Shown here: in pieces, positions 36,026 to 47,700 of the stretch | Layout: the number at the start of each line of letters is the position of its first letter | Numbering within the stretch: the first letter of the stretch is position 1 | Source: Mauremys mutica | Lineage: Eukaryota; Chordata; Testudines; Geoemydidae | Reading direction: 5' to 3' | Assembly (NCBI RefSeq): GCF_020497125.1 | Contig: NC_059077.1 | Span: forward strand, 18,918,840-18,982,839 | Length of the DNA stretch: 64,000 bases | Notes under the pieces: generated by a model | What the model was told of the DNA's origin: nothing | The model's database searches: none | What the model saw: only the letters and a program-made list of their open reading frames with translations | Program-made: the position numbers and the translations under genes

Positions 36026-36154
36026 ATTCCCATATTATAAGAGAGGCCTAGTATGGTTTGGAATGGTAAGTTTTATCGTTTGTGGAATTGGCAAACTATT
36101 CTTTGATTGCACCACATAAAGTTTTTGCAGCCTTGTCAATATTACTTTAATGAC

Positions 36155-36465
36155 CAGGGGCGGCTCTAGACATTTCGCCGCCCCAAGCACGGCGGCATGC
36201 TACGGGGGGTGCTCTGCCGATCGCCGGTCCCGCGGTTCCGGTGGACCTCCCGCAGGCGTGCCTGCGGAGGGTCCGCTGGTCCCGTGGCTCCACCGAAGCC
36301 TGCGGGAGGTCCACCGGAGCCGCAGGACCAGCGGACCCTCCACAGACACGCCTGCGGGAGGTCCATCAGAGCTGCCTGCCGCCCTCCTGGTGACCAGCAG
36401 AGCGCCCCCCATGGCATGCCGGCCCAAGCACGCGCTTGGCGTGCTGGGGTCTGGAGCCGCCCCTG
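36155..36465. mobile_element. hAT MITE with perfect 8-bp TSD
   Basis: The 311-bp element has ends CAGGGGCGGCTCTAGAC and GTCTGGAGCCGCCCCTG and the duplication TTAATGAC (36147-36154, 36466-36473). The GC-rich interior has an inverted 'GGACCTCCCGCAGGCGTG / GCCTGCGGGAGGTCCA' pair. The open frames crossing it are compositional. Confidence 0.92.
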
Positions 36466-36473
36466 TTAATGAC

Positions 36474-38305
36474 ACACTATTAGTCAGTGCATATATCTGC
36501 ATTCCTCCCTTCAGTGTAAAATATTTTTGTAATAAAACTGTTTTCACCAAAATTTGAAGTGATTGTTTAAAAAATATCTAATGCTTGAGCCACCTGCTGA
36601 TAAAAATGGCTGTTTCAAAAACTACTGGAATTTGATGGAGCTTTAAATGGCTGGATTAATATCTGATGAGAATATTACAAATGTAAATAAATTACAGTAG
36701 AGAACATTGCCATTAGAAAGAAAGTGTTTACATTCAAACTTTATAATACCAAAATACCCAGTAGGTATTATTCAGTATTTGAGGGCTGCAAATATTTGTT
36801 TGTTTCCATAGTGATTGGCAAGCCTACATGCAAAAAAATACCTTTTCCCACATACGTTATCATCAGTTCCTAATAATATCATCATAAAAACATTTCTCAG
36901 ACCAGACTGAGAGGAGAATAAAGACCATTAATTAACAGATTTATAAAATATTGGAGAAGGAGGTGGCAAATAAGGTACGGAATGTAAAATACATATAGGA
37001 GTAAAACATGAGCTTTTAGGGCTTTTTTTATTTCTCAAGGAAACTTCACTAACCCTTAATTATATCGCAAAATACTATCTGTCTCTTTCTAAAAATAAAA
37101 CATCTGACAACTCTTCAAACCACACTGCACTCTCACCCACAAAACACATACACATTTAACAAAGAATATATAGCTATGGCTGTGAAGTGTGAGAGTAATT
37201 TATTTGAAGTAGAAAAGTGAGACTTTTGGCACCCCACTTGAAATCAACTGAGAAGTTCTTTACTAAAGACGTGAGATGTCTTAGAACTACTTGACTGGAG
37301 CTACAGGGAATGGGGCCCATTACAAAGGAATAACATTTGATCAGATAGTAAATTAGTAATGTAATTCACACATTGCATACAAGATTCCACACAGGAACAA
37401 CAGTTGTCTTAAATAATCAGTCCCGTGAACAACAGACTCCTGATTATAATGAAGCTTAGGTTTCCCAGTGCAGCCATCCGTATAATTACTGTATTAGAAA
37501 GTCTTTTACTTTCTTAGTAGTGTTCTGATATATAAATGAACACACACACACTCACACATGTATAAAAATATAGTCATTCCAAAGCAATTCAAAAATAACA
37601 AGTATCAAAATTCATCCACTGCCCTACACGATAAACTGTAATTAAATGTGTGCTGAAAGTGATACTCAAACTTGCAATGATACTGGGAAACAGGCAGACT
37701 TACTTAAATTCATATATTCCCAGACTCTCTCTCTGACTGCTTACATTTTATGCAAAGAAAGATGAAGCACATCTTCGTTTATATATAAATAAAAAACATT
37801 TTCAGAAGCAACTAATAATTCTGGGTGGCCAAATTCAGCCTCTGTACGGGGGTGGGGGGGTGTCTCATTTTCAAAAAATGATGCTCAGCACTTTCTGAAA
37901 ATCAGGCCCATACAGGGTGTTTCAAGTTGAGCACCCAAAATCATGAGCTGGTTTTGAGACTTTGCCTATTTCTGGCTAATCTTCATTCAATATTTCTAAG
38001 CTTCAAACATCTTTAAAAATTATAAATAAGAGCTACGCTGATTTTCTGGCAATAAAGACGAAAAGACAGCATAAATTGCTTTCAGCATGTTAGGTGTTAC
38101 AGGAACTTGTGATTTTGAGAAAACTCAGCTCCTGGGTCTCCAGGTATTTAATAAATAAATAATATAGTGAAGAAAGTGAATCATATTCTCAGGGTGGTTT
38201 AGTTCCTATGCAGTCAGTGAAACAGTACTTCACAGTCAAATGGAAAATATCTATATGGAAAAATAGGCCTTATGAGGTTTGGATATAGCACATGCGGTAC
38301 ACACA
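36474..38305. other. Unresolved AT-rich DNA
   Basis: No gene. A short G-run sits at 37848-37860 and a weak palindromic relic near 37868-37960. Confidence 0.45.
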
Positions 38306-38307
38306 AG

Positions 38308-38414
38308 GGGCCAGATTCTGATCTCAGTTGCAAGAAATCCACAGCAACTCTACTGAATTTAATGATGTTACTCTGAAGTTCATATGGCATAAATAAGCTA
38401 AGAATTTAGCCCAA
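38308..38414. repeat. Palindromic MITE-like relic
   Basis: 'GGGCCAGATTCTGATCTCAG' to 'AGAATTTAGCCC', with 'CTACTGAATTTAATG' at the centre. Same family as 23976-24062. Confidence 0.55.
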
Positions 38415-38679
38415 AGACTGATGTCTGAAAACTCCATGTATTTTAATTTTGATATAGTCACAATACTTCTTAAATTTAACACAGTTTATGGTTTGATGAA
38501 TAAAATTTATTGATAACAAATCTTAACTGAAAATTTTGGATCCAGCCCTGGATGACCAAAGTGGCAAGATCCATACCTAAGTGGCACATATCACTTGATT
38601 ATGTATTCAGTTTTGCATTATCTATCTCTTCATTGGATTTGCTCAGCCGCCAAATACCCCTCTGAAGAACTATAGCCAG

Positions 38680-38745
38680 TGTATAGATCGATGAACTGAA
38701 ACACAGAGCAATTAAGTGATGCGGCCAAGGTCACACAGTAAGGGC
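38680..38745 (-). repeat. MIR/CORE-SINE fragment, antisense
   Basis: 'GATGAACTGAAACACAGAGC' followed by 'CAAGGTCACACAGTAAGG' is the reverse complement of the SINE core. Confidence 0.55.
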
Positions 38746-39010
38746 TTGATCCTGCAACGTGATGAGCACTCTGGCCCCAGTTCAGTGAAATACCTAAGCA
38801 CACGCTAAACTTTAAACTTCCTGCCCCCATTGATATCAATGGCAAAACTCCAATTGACTTCAATGGGGCCAGAATTTCACCCTAAGTGTATGAGTAGGCC
38901 CATAATTTCAATGGTGCTATACACGTGCTTAAAGTTAAAAATGTGACTCATTGAATTTGGACCAGAGTGTTCTGGACTCTACAGGATCAAGCACTAAGTC
39001 ATTGACACAG
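38746..39010. repeat. Palindromic MITE-like mosaic
   Basis: 'GGGCTTGATCCTGCAACG', 'AAGCACACGCTAAACTTTAA', 'CAATTGACTTCAATGGGGCC' and 'CACGTGCTTAAAGTTAA' come from two interleaved foldback families. Confidence 0.5.
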
Positions 39011-39076
39011 CTGGGAACAAAATTTAGACATCTGACAGTCTGCTAGTTTTACCTCTAGATACACTCCATAGAATTT

Positions 39077-39288
39077 GACAAAGTCCTGTGGCACCTTATA
39101 GACTAACAGAAGTATTGGAACATGAGCTTTCGTGGGTGAATACCCACTTCGTCAGACGCATGTGAACTGACGAAGTGGGTATTCACCCATGAAAGCTTAT
39201 GTTCCAATACTTCTGTTAGTCTATAAGGTGCCACAGGACTCTTTGTCGTTTTTTTACAGATCCAGACTAATACGGCTACCCCTCTGAT
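39077..39288 (-). repeat. Hairpin (head-to-head) SINE-like repeat
   Basis: Two copies of one repeat lie in opposite orientation. Arms 39083-39154 and 39168-39239 are complementary over 72 bases with very few mismatches, leaving a 13-base loop. The minus-strand copy is longer, starting TCAGAGGGGTAGCCGTATTA at about 39288. Flanks ATAGAATT and GTAGAATT suggest a short target duplication. The family is common in turtles. Its class is uncertain. Confidence 0.75.
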
Positions 39289-39299
39289 CTGTAGAATTC

Positions 39300-41090
39300 T
39301 TACATCTCTCTTAGTGCTACAGCTTTATCGTATAAAGCAAAATATATTTTTTCTGCATCCAATAACTTGAAAACATAACAAAAATCCTGAGAAAGGAGAT
39401 TATATTACCTTTTCTCCCAATGTTATTTATACAAACTAGACAACATCTAATTAGCATCCTGATTCCTGACTAATCTGATTTTAGTATCAGGTCAGTCTAA
39501 TCTTGGAAAGATGCCTATACAGCATTTTTCCAATTGGATGAGGCTAGATGGTATTATACCACATGTACTACAATCTAAAATGAAGAAATAATTCTCAGAC
39601 CAAATAGTCTAAAAATATCACTTACCGGTACAATGTTGAATTTTAAAAAAAAATTGTTGAAATTTGTGAGGAACCAACAAAGGAAGCCTCTCCACACATC
39701 TGCTGATGCAACTTTGAACCAGATATTACTGATTTATTTGTGTAGTTCCTATAAGTTCCTCATCAAGTTTTGAAGCTTGGGGAAAATTTAAAAAACATGC
39801 AAAATTAGTTAGCCATGTTTTCTGTAGATCAAGGACTCCACCTCAGAGAGGACAGCTGGACTTTCCACTATGTCCTGAAGGTCAACACATTTGTGTTCTT
39901 TTGAATAAATAAGGGGGAAGTAGTGTCAGCCCCTCCACTGGAAATACTCTGCCCCAGGCTCCCAGGTATTCTAAGCTATGGACTGTTAGCAAGAGTTCGT
40001 CCATTGATCTCAACTTTCAGAGCATGCTGAGGAAGAAAGTTAGTTTATTGAAGACTGAATTCTATACGTACATGACTAAGCCTGCAAACATTTAAGCATA
40101 CAAGTAATTCTATCTGTAGGAGCAGGTCACTGACTTCTAAGGGAACTATTCAGGGCTATAAAGGTACTATGTTGTTGTTTGCAAGACTAGGTAGAAATGT
40201 ATCTGGAACCCAATAAGAAGGGGACAGCATCCCAAAATTCTGTGGTCCAACTTCATCAAGTAAGTGGGCTCCCATATTCTGTTGCTTTCTAGTAGTCTGC
40301 ATATAAATGAGTGACGGAAAAGTTCCATTAGTTCACTTAGTCAATCTGGCTACAAATTCAGGATGATCCCCTACGGTACATGAATAGCCCCATGGAGAGT
40401 GCATTATAATAATCCAGTCTAGAGCACACAAAAGTGTGGCAAGTTCCATATCATAGATTGCAGCTAACAATGGACACAATAACTCCCTTCCAGATTTTAT
40501 TAGTTACGAAGGATTTAAGTCTAACTTGTAAATAGAACCTTCTAGCAGGATTTGAACCTAAATGTCCAAAGGTCAAAGTCACTTGTCCACTTCCTCATGG
40601 TGTATCTTTATTTTATTTTTTAAATGAACAAAGAATACATCTTTCCTAAAAGATCCAGCTTTTTAGGATGGAGTGTGTTGGGGGTGGAGGGTGAGGGGAG
40701 TAATAAGCAATTTTAGAAAGTAGGTGGTGGGATGATTTTTTGAAATTTTGTGTATCAATTATGCCTATTCGAAATATATTTAGTAGAGCTGGTAAAAAAA
40801 TTAACACATTTTACAGAATTGATTTTTTTGGTGAAACATCATTGACTTTATCCAATTTGTTTTCATTTTAAATATAAAATTTGTGACATATTTTAGTAGA
40901 TATTTTTTTATAATAATTTGGGGAAATTTTAAAATTCCATGAAGATGAAGAGAAAAGAAAAGAAAAAACATTGTTTCAAATCCTTTGAAAAGCAAACAAT
41001 TTAGAAATTTCAAAAAATCTTTGTGACACTAATTATTTTTCATTTTTCAACCAGTTCTAACATTTAGTCAGAAGCATAACAAGGTGCAAA
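39300..41090. other. Unresolved AT-rich DNA
   Basis: No gene or recognised repeat. A G-rich patch lies at 40675-40705. Confidence 0.45.
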
Positions 41091-41094
41091 CAAA

Positions 41095-41592
41095 TAATTT
41101 TAATTCATAGACCTCATAGATCTCAAAGTGCTTTCCAAAGGTTCATAGCATTAATCCTATTTTATTGAAGGGGAAACTGAGGTAAAGAGACTTACCCAAG
41201 TGCACATAGCAGATAAATGGAAGAGGTGGAAAGAGAAGCAGGTCTAATTTGTAGGCATGTGCCCTATCCATTGGACTACATTGCCTATAGGTTCAAATGT
41301 TCAGGATGATGTTAGGCGTACCCTGAGATCCTGTGGAAGCCTCATTCTGATTTGTATTACTGTAGGGCATAGACTCCAACTGAGATCAGGACTTCGTTGT
41401 GCGAGGCACTGTACAAATACCTCCTAAAACAAGTCCCTTCACTGGAAAACTTGTAATCTAAATAGCCAAGACATACATAAACTGGGAGAAAACAGAGACG
41501 GACTCACAGCAGGCATTTCAGAAAAACAGAAATAGAATACCAGTCTTCTGAGTCTCACACCAGCACCCTATCCACTGGTCCATATTGCTCTT
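41095..41592 (-). repeat. Two antisense CORE-SINE relics
   Basis: First (about 41095-41285): 'GGGGAAACTGAGGTAAAGAG', 'TTACCCAAGTGCACA', then 'CCCTATCCATTGGACTACA'. Second (about 41335-41592): 'CCAACTGAGATCAGGAC', 'GGCACTGTACAAATACC' and 'CACCCTATCCACTGGTCC'. Both read as reverse complements of tRNA-headed CORE-SINEs. Confidence 0.6.
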
Positions 41593-42474
41593 AGTTTCAA
41601 CCCTGGCTTACCAGAAAGGAAGTGAATTTTACCTTGTAATGTAGCCGTAACCTTGTAAGGAGTTTAGAAATTACCGTGAAGAGTGCTACAGAAAAAATAC
41701 GCTGGCTAACCCCTCTGTAACTGATTCTTACCAGGTCTCTTTCTTTTTAAATTTATGAGATTTTAGTGCTCATGAAAAGTGCCAGTTTGGCAGCCCTGGA
41801 GACTGCAGTACTTGCTCTTTAGCATAGGTACAGTACAGAGAGCAGCATTTCTAGCCCGAAGCATCCCCACCAATGTGTCTCAAACCTAACCTAGAGGAAT
41901 CACATATAGAGGTCTAGGGTAACATTTTCAATTTTCTTCTAGAGCTGGCCTCTGCTAAGACTTTCTTGATTTTTGATTTTTGACTTGTTGGGACGTTGCA
42001 TCCCATAAGGTTTTATGGATATATGCTTATGAATGTATATATGACGTAACTGGAATATGTTTTATGCTACAGATGCCATGTAACATATCTCTGTAAGGGT
42101 TATGATCTACTGAATCTATTCCTCCTATTTATGTGCATGTATCATTTCTGTGTTTGAAGTTATGAATATTGGCTGTGTACTTGCTTGATTTCTAAGTAGC
42201 CTTAGTAAAGCATTTGGTCAGCTTCTTGAGAAAGGAATGTGTAAGCTAAGTGCCCAATCAAGAAACACTTAACAAACAATGGATCCTGGAAGGCTCCAAT
42301 CCACATAAGAAGTCTACTTGATGACGTTCAAGGCAGCATGTGAACCGTGACTGCTACCTGTATAGTTCTGAGTCATGCATGGACATGTGACTCGCCCATG
42401 TGACTCCAAAAATCCATTTTATAGCTGTAATTCTGCACAGGTGGAGGGAGGGGTTTAGACCGACAAGGAGAAAC

Positions 42475-42482
42475 TATATAAA
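42475..42482 (+). promoter_or_regulatory. LTR TATA box
   Basis: TATATAAA in the context AGAAACTATATAAAGCCTTG. Position and spacing to the downstream 'CCATTTTGTCTTCAGC' fit a U3 promoter of the LTR, with a start about 25-30 bp downstream. Confidence 0.6.
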
Positions 42483-42791
42483 GCCTTGGGAGATCCCTCC
42501 ATTTTGTCTTCAGCTGGCTCAAGAGATAGCCTCTCCACCCGCAAAGGATACCTGAAAGAAACTGGAACAAAGGGCAGTAACCATGGAGGGGGTGGGTGAT
42601 TGCTGGACCCAGACTAGAGGGAGACTAGTCTGTAAAAGGAAGCTTACTGGAACACCTCTGAGGGTGAGGTTTTATCTGTATTCAGTTTTCTTTCTGTTGT
42701 AGACTTGCGTGTTTTATTTTATTTTGCTTGGTAATTCACTTTGTCCTGTCTGTTACTACTTGGAACCACTTAAATCCTACTTTCTGTATTT

Positions 42792-42797
42792 AATAAA
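42792..42797 (+). terminator. LTR polyadenylation signal
   Basis: AATAAA within TTTAATAAAATCAC, about 310 bp downstream of the TATA box, consistent with the R region of a long LTR. Confidence 0.6.
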
Positions 42798-43194
42798 ATC
42801 ACTTTTTACTTATTAATTAACCCAGAGTATGTATTAATACTGGGGGGGGGGGCAAACAGCTATGCATATCTCTCTGTTATAGAGGGTGGACAGTTTATGA
42901 GTATAAGCTTTATACAGGGTAAAAGGGATTTATTTGGGGTTTGGACCCCATTGGGAGTTGAGCATCTGAGTGTTAAAGACAGGAACATTTCTTAAGCAGC
43001 TTTCAGTTAAGCCTGCAGTGTGTGGGACATGGTTCAGAGCTGGGTCTGTGTTTGTGGCCAGCAAGCGTGTCTGGCACAACTAGGCAGGGCTCTGGAGTCC
43101 CAAGCCGGCAGGGAAAGCAGGGGCAGAAGTAGTCTTGGGACATCAGTTGGCAGCCCCAAGGGGGTTTCTGTGATCCAACCTGTCACACTTGTCC

Positions 43195-44289
43195 AAAGGG
43201 AACAGAACGGAGATGACCAAATTCACAACACATGGCCAGCGTTAGTACATTAGATGCAGCACAAACAGGTGCTCATCAAATTTTTAAAGACAAGGAATAT
43301 TTTAATTCCTTTTGCTTGACTGGAGAAAAAACAAGATTTGTAAATTACATTTTAGAATTTCTGCTATTCTTCCCTACGATGACATAATGTTTATAATCAG
43401 AAATTGGTAAAAGAGTGTTGATAGCCCAATGTACCAGTATGTTAATGGCAACTGGATAGCTAGCAACAATTTTTGTTGATTAATACCATATAACCATCTG
43501 TAAAAGGAATAGAACATATATATGGGTGGTAACATTTAGCAATCTCAGCTGACATCTGAGTAATGTTGATTTTGTTTAGATGACAACCTCATTATGGTGT
43601 ATAATTGCTATGCAATCTCCTAGCAAATACTGGGTTAAAAACTACTGGAAGATGCTTGTTCCTCTCATTATTAATTAGCATGTGTCCACTCTGCCAGATC
43701 CAGAGCCCAAACTTCATTTGTTATGTTCAGCCAAATGCATGAATAGCTTTTGAGTAATTATTTTCCAACATCATCTAATACCTCTCTGCACATCAATTAA
43801 AAATCCTCTTAACAAGGAACTGCATTTTGTATGAGATCAAATGCCTAGTCCAAAGCTGTATCAATCATGTAGAGCTAATTAGTGGGTCTGTTTTATATCA
43901 TTTGTTTTACTTTATTATTCTATTATACACTTCCTAATGAAACCAATTGAACAATTTTAAAATCTTTGTTCAATTAATTGAAGGCTTAAAGGCCAGCTAC
44001 CTAGTCAGGCTTTCTGTGCTTTAAAAAAGCATACATGGAAAGAAAAAAAAATAATCCTACATGTTTTATATCTAGTTGTTTTATGTGGGAAATGCTCTAC
44101 AGATGTTTTAAAGGTTTATCTCTCTATTTTTATATTGCTTGCAAATAACTCATTGCTCACCAGGCCCTGAAAAACAGACTGGTTTTCAGTAGAATCAGGA
44201 GGACATCAGGGTTGCATTCTCTTATCTATGTTCTTTAATGTTCTAATAGACCATCTGATGACAAGGCTGAATGAGGCCAAAGTAGGAGC
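43195..44289. other. Unresolved AT-rich DNA
   Basis: No gene or repeat was recognised. 43560-44000 is repeat-poor and could be conserved non-coding DNA, untested. Confidence 0.4.
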
Positions 44290-44915
44290 ATGAAATTTAA
44301 AGATTCATCTTTGATGAATCTTGAGTATGTGTATGATATTGCCTTACTTGGAGAGAGTACTAGTGCTAGAAGAGCAGCAAAAAAACCCTGCAGAATCTAG
44401 GGGACATAAGATCAATGGTGATAAAACCAAAGCTCCTATAAATGCCTCTGATAAAATGGAAACAAATGACCTGCTGACACTGCAAGTAGATGGAAATGAC
44501 ATTGAATGGGTAAATCGTTTTATCTGTCTGAATGGTCAGTTGCTAACAAGAGAAGAGGCTCTGAAGAAGTCACATGTTGGATCAGTCTTGTATCATCAGT
44601 GGCATTTTAACGTCTTCAAAGGCTTCTGTTTGGGGTATGTCTGAGTGACAACCAAGATACAGGTGTTTAATGCAGTAATGATGACAACTCTGTTATATGG
44701 AGCAGAAACGTGGCTATTAAAAACAGCTAAGAAGAAGAAACTACACAGTTTTCAGTGTCAAAAGTTACTGTGTATTCTTAACATCTGTTGGTTTGATTTT
44801 GTCATAAATGAGGAGCAATTTAGATGATTCTGGAAAGTTGCAGCCTTGCTCAAGTTGAGAACAAGATGGCTTGGTGAGTTCATGTCCAACGTGCAGAAGA
44901 AGGTACACTTTTACA
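44290..44915 (+). pseudogene. Non-LTR retrotransposon RT relic (5' part)
   Basis: Around 44320 the plus strand reads LEYVYDIALLGES, a decayed (F/Y)ADD catalytic box. It is followed by KINGDKTKAPIN and the 'IEWVNRFICL' block. From 44645, TKIQVFNAVMMTTLLYGAET and then 'LHSFQCQKLLCIL' are the classic C-terminal RT motifs of RTE/Jockey-like LINEs. Frameshifts and stops separate these blocks. The relic stops at an LTR insertion and resumes at 47363-47386 and 52322-52560. Confidence 0.7.
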
Positions 44916-45643
44916 TGTAACCCTTTTGCCAGCTGGCGTCCACAGCAACAAGGGTTGGGTTCAGTATCTAGGGGTTCCTTTTCAACAATACAACACAAAA
45001 CTGGCTCAAGCCCCCACCCAGTGACCTGGGACAATTACACACCACCTCTTGGGCACCTCTAAGAGGCAATACTTCCCCTCTCACAAGCACAGAGTCTGAG
45101 TGTAGCAAAAACTTTTATTAAAAGGAGGGAAATAACTCAGCATTAATTTGGGAAAACCCTGCAACTAGGGTTCATAAACATAAATCATGAGCAAAAGACC
45201 CACCCCAAGTAAGTTGGGCAGTGTCCTTTTCCCCTCAGGTTCTTAAGTCCAGCAACCCAAAAGTCCCTTTAACGTGCCCGTCCCTTCTCTGCACCCCACT
45301 CACAGTTGCTGTCCTTGGCCAGGGCAACCCCAGAGTTCAGAGGTTTATCCACAGAATTCACCTCCCACCCTCGCTTGTCGTCCCAACAGCCGATAGCTGC
45401 ACCTCCCTGCAGGGTTCTGCTTGGGCCTTCTCCACCAGCTGCCCTGCTGGCCACTTGCCGCGCCTCTTCACCAGCCGCCCACTCGCCCAGATGACTTCAG
45501 GACCTCCCACTTAACACATCTCTCAGTGATTTCAGCTCTCAGTAATTTCAGCTGTTAGTGGGGGACCCTCACTGCTGGTGCACACTGGGCAGTCTCTTGC
45601 AAAAGAGACACTGTCCCAAAGTAGGTCTAATGCTTACACCTAG

Positions 45644-46874
45644 TGTAACAATGTTGGTCTTGGCGGGACCCGACTGAGAGTGCCAATTCAGGACAAATTG
45701 CTTAAAGCAGGTCAGTTACAGCCTAAGGTTGGGGTTTTTTCACCTCTAAGGCAAACCAAACCAGACAGACAGAGAGGACTTTAGTTTTGCCCTACTGGCT
45801 AACCACAAGTCATACAAACAATTCCCTTAGACACTCCAGTTTCCCAAGTATCAGAGGGGTAGCCATGTTAGTCTGGATCTGTAAAAGGAGCAAAGAGTCC
45901 TGTGGCACCTTATAGACTAACAGACATTTTGGAGCATGAGCCATATTCACCCACGAAAGCTCATGCTCTAAAACGTCTGTTAGTCTATAAGGTGCCACAG
46001 GACTCTTTGCTCCTTTTCCAGTTTCCCAGTATCAACAGTGCCACTCATTATGGGGATGAAACCAATACCCCAGTAAAAGAAAAAAGGTTCTTTTGATCCC
46101 AAAGGACCAAGCCCCAGACCCAGGCCAATATACAAATCATGCTGTTGCCAATCCTTTAGAATCTAAAATCTAAAGGTTTATTCATAAAAGGAAGAAGATA
46201 TAGATGAGAGCAAGAATTGGTTAAATGGAATCAGTTCATACAGTAATGGCAAAGTTCTTCGTTCAGGCTTGTAGCAGTGATAGAATAAACTGCAGGTTCA
46301 GATCAAGTCTCTGGAGTACATCCCCAGCTGGGAGAGTCATCAGTTCTTTGTGTAGAGCTTCCATTTGTAGCAAAGTCCCTCCAGAGGTAAGAAGCAAGAT
46401 TGAAGACAAGATGGAGATGAGGCATCAGCCTTTTATAGTCTTTTCCAGATGTAAGAACACCTCTTTGTTCTTACTGTGGAAAATTACAGCAAAATGGAGT
46501 CTGGAGTCACATGGGCAAGTCCCTGCATACTTTGCTGAGTCACACAGCGTATCTGCCTTCTCTCAATGGGTCAGTTGTGTAGCTGATGGTCCTTAATGGG
46601 CCATCAAGCAGGCTAGGCAGAGCTGACACCAACTTGTCTGGAGTGTCACCCAGAACCAAAGCATAAGTTTGAAATACAGACAGAATAGAGCCAATATTCA
46701 TAACTTCAACTACAAAAATGATACACACATATAGACAGCATAATCATAACCAGCAAACATTAACCTTGTCTTAGACACCTTATTGGACCTCCTTTATACC
46801 AGCTTTGGTGCCACTACAGGACCTTGGTTGCAACAATGATCTATACAGTGCCAGTTTATGTCAATAACGTCACA
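45644..46874 (-). mobile_element. Antisense ERV LTR nested in LTR1 ('LTR2')
   Basis: Minus-strand ends are TGTGACGTTATTGAC (46874) and AACATTGTTACA (45644). Flanks CCTAG (45639-45643) and CCAAG (46875-46879) look like a 5-bp duplication with one mismatch. Minus-strand TATA-like TATAAAA lies at 46437-46431 and AATAAA at 46182-46177. It shares 'TTGAAGTTATGAATATTGGC' and the 'CCCATGTGACTCCA' block with the LTR at 41988. A hairpin repeat lies inside it. Confidence 0.8.
45847..46017 (+). repeat. Hairpin SINE-like repeat inside LTR2
   Basis: Same family as 39077-39288, in head-to-head form. Arms 45883-45941 and 45959-46017 are near-perfect complements of 59 bases. An 11-bp duplication CCAGTTTCCCA flanks the element exactly (45836-45846, 46018-46028). 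A duplication of this length points to LINE-type retrotransposition, and the inverted half would fit twin priming. Confidence 0.85.
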
Positions 46875-47362
46875 CCAAGGTATCGGTGATTTCAGCTCAG
46901 CAGCATGTAACAAGACTCTCAATTGAGTCTCAGTTAGCTCTTTTATTATACAGTGGAGAGAGGAAGGGTCAAATGGTGTCTAGGACCCTTAAGCAGGGCC
47001 CATACCACCAGGTAAAAGTACCTATCCCCACCCTCTCTCAACTCTTCGGGTTTTGGAACCAATGTCCCCTGCCTAGCGAGTGCCGTTCAGTTGAGGGTGA
47101 GTCCCTCCATCTGGGTATGCCAGGTTCAGTTCTGCTGCCCTTGGTTCACACAAGAAGGATAACATCCCTTTATTATTCCTGCCCCAATTACAAGAAGACG
47201 GGGGATCCAACACCAGCCACAAGTGATCATTTGGGCAAGCAATCCCATCATGTTGAGCACACAGGCAGGGTGCACACATGCAAACAAGATCAACTCCCAA
47301 AGTCCTTTTCCACAGATCACCAGATGTCAGGGGAGAGCTCTTTCAGACTCTGCTTACATACA

Positions 47363-47386
47363 GAACGTTTATAGAGCTGAATCAAA
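47363..47386 (+). pseudogene. LINE relic, middle scrap between insertions
   Basis: These 24 bases separate the outer LTR (with its TACA duplication) from the Harbinger element. Removing both insertions joins 44915 to 47363 and 47386 to 52322 within one LINE. Confidence 0.6.
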
Positions 47387-47700
47387 GGGTATGTCTACAC
47401 TAGGAAATTACTCCAATTTTACAGAATTCGATTTTTGGCAACAGATTGTATAAAGTTGAGTGCATGCGTCCACACTAAGCACATTAATTCAGCGGTGTGC
47501 GTCCATAATACCAAGGCTAGCATTGACTTCGGGAGCATTGCACTGTGGGTAGCTATCCCATAGCTATCCCATAGCTCCTGCAGTCTCCCTCACCCACTGG
47601 AATTCTGGATTGAGATCCCAATGTCTGATGGTGCAAAAAACATTGTCACGGGTGGTTCTGGGTACATGTTGTCAGGCCCCCCCCGCTTCCCCCTCCCTCC

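Larger units (their letters stand above)
41988..43187 (+). mobile_element. 1.2-kb solo LTR of an endogenous retrovirus
   Basis: The segment ends ...CAACCTGTCACA and begins TTGGGACG, probably a mutated TG. It is flanked by CTTG on both sides (41984-41987, 43188-43191), a 4-bp duplication typical of class I ERVs. It carries a TATA box (42475-42482) and the polyadenylation signal AATAAA (42792-42797). A G11-12 run lies at 42842. Blocks of 20 or more bases are shared with the antisense LTR at 45644-46874, so the two are related families. No gag, pol or env adjoins. Confidence 0.85.
44916..47358 (-). mobile_element. Antisense ERV LTR (outer, 'LTR1')
   Basis: On the minus strand it begins TGTAAGCAGAGTC (at 47358) and ends GCAAAAGGGTTACA (at 44916). 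The 4-bp duplication TACA flanks it perfectly (44912-44915, 47359-47362). After removing the nested LTR at 45644-46874, the length is about 1.2 kb. It carries minus-strand AATAAA-type signals near 45113 and 47175. It inserted in the LINE relic. It is a solo LTR without viral genes. Confidence 0.8.

Noticed and set aside
40545..40600. GGATTTGAACCTAAATG, antisense B-box-like
   Set aside because: No matching A box or SINE body nearby.
41988..47358. A provirus bounded by the LTRs at 41988 and 44916/45644
   Set aside because: The LTRs are in opposite orientation, have different sequence and separate TSDs, and no retroviral genes lie between them.
46225..47374. Frames of 123 and 162 codons on +
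   Set aside because: They are antisense to ERV LTRs, which are non-coding. No gag, pol or env motifs.
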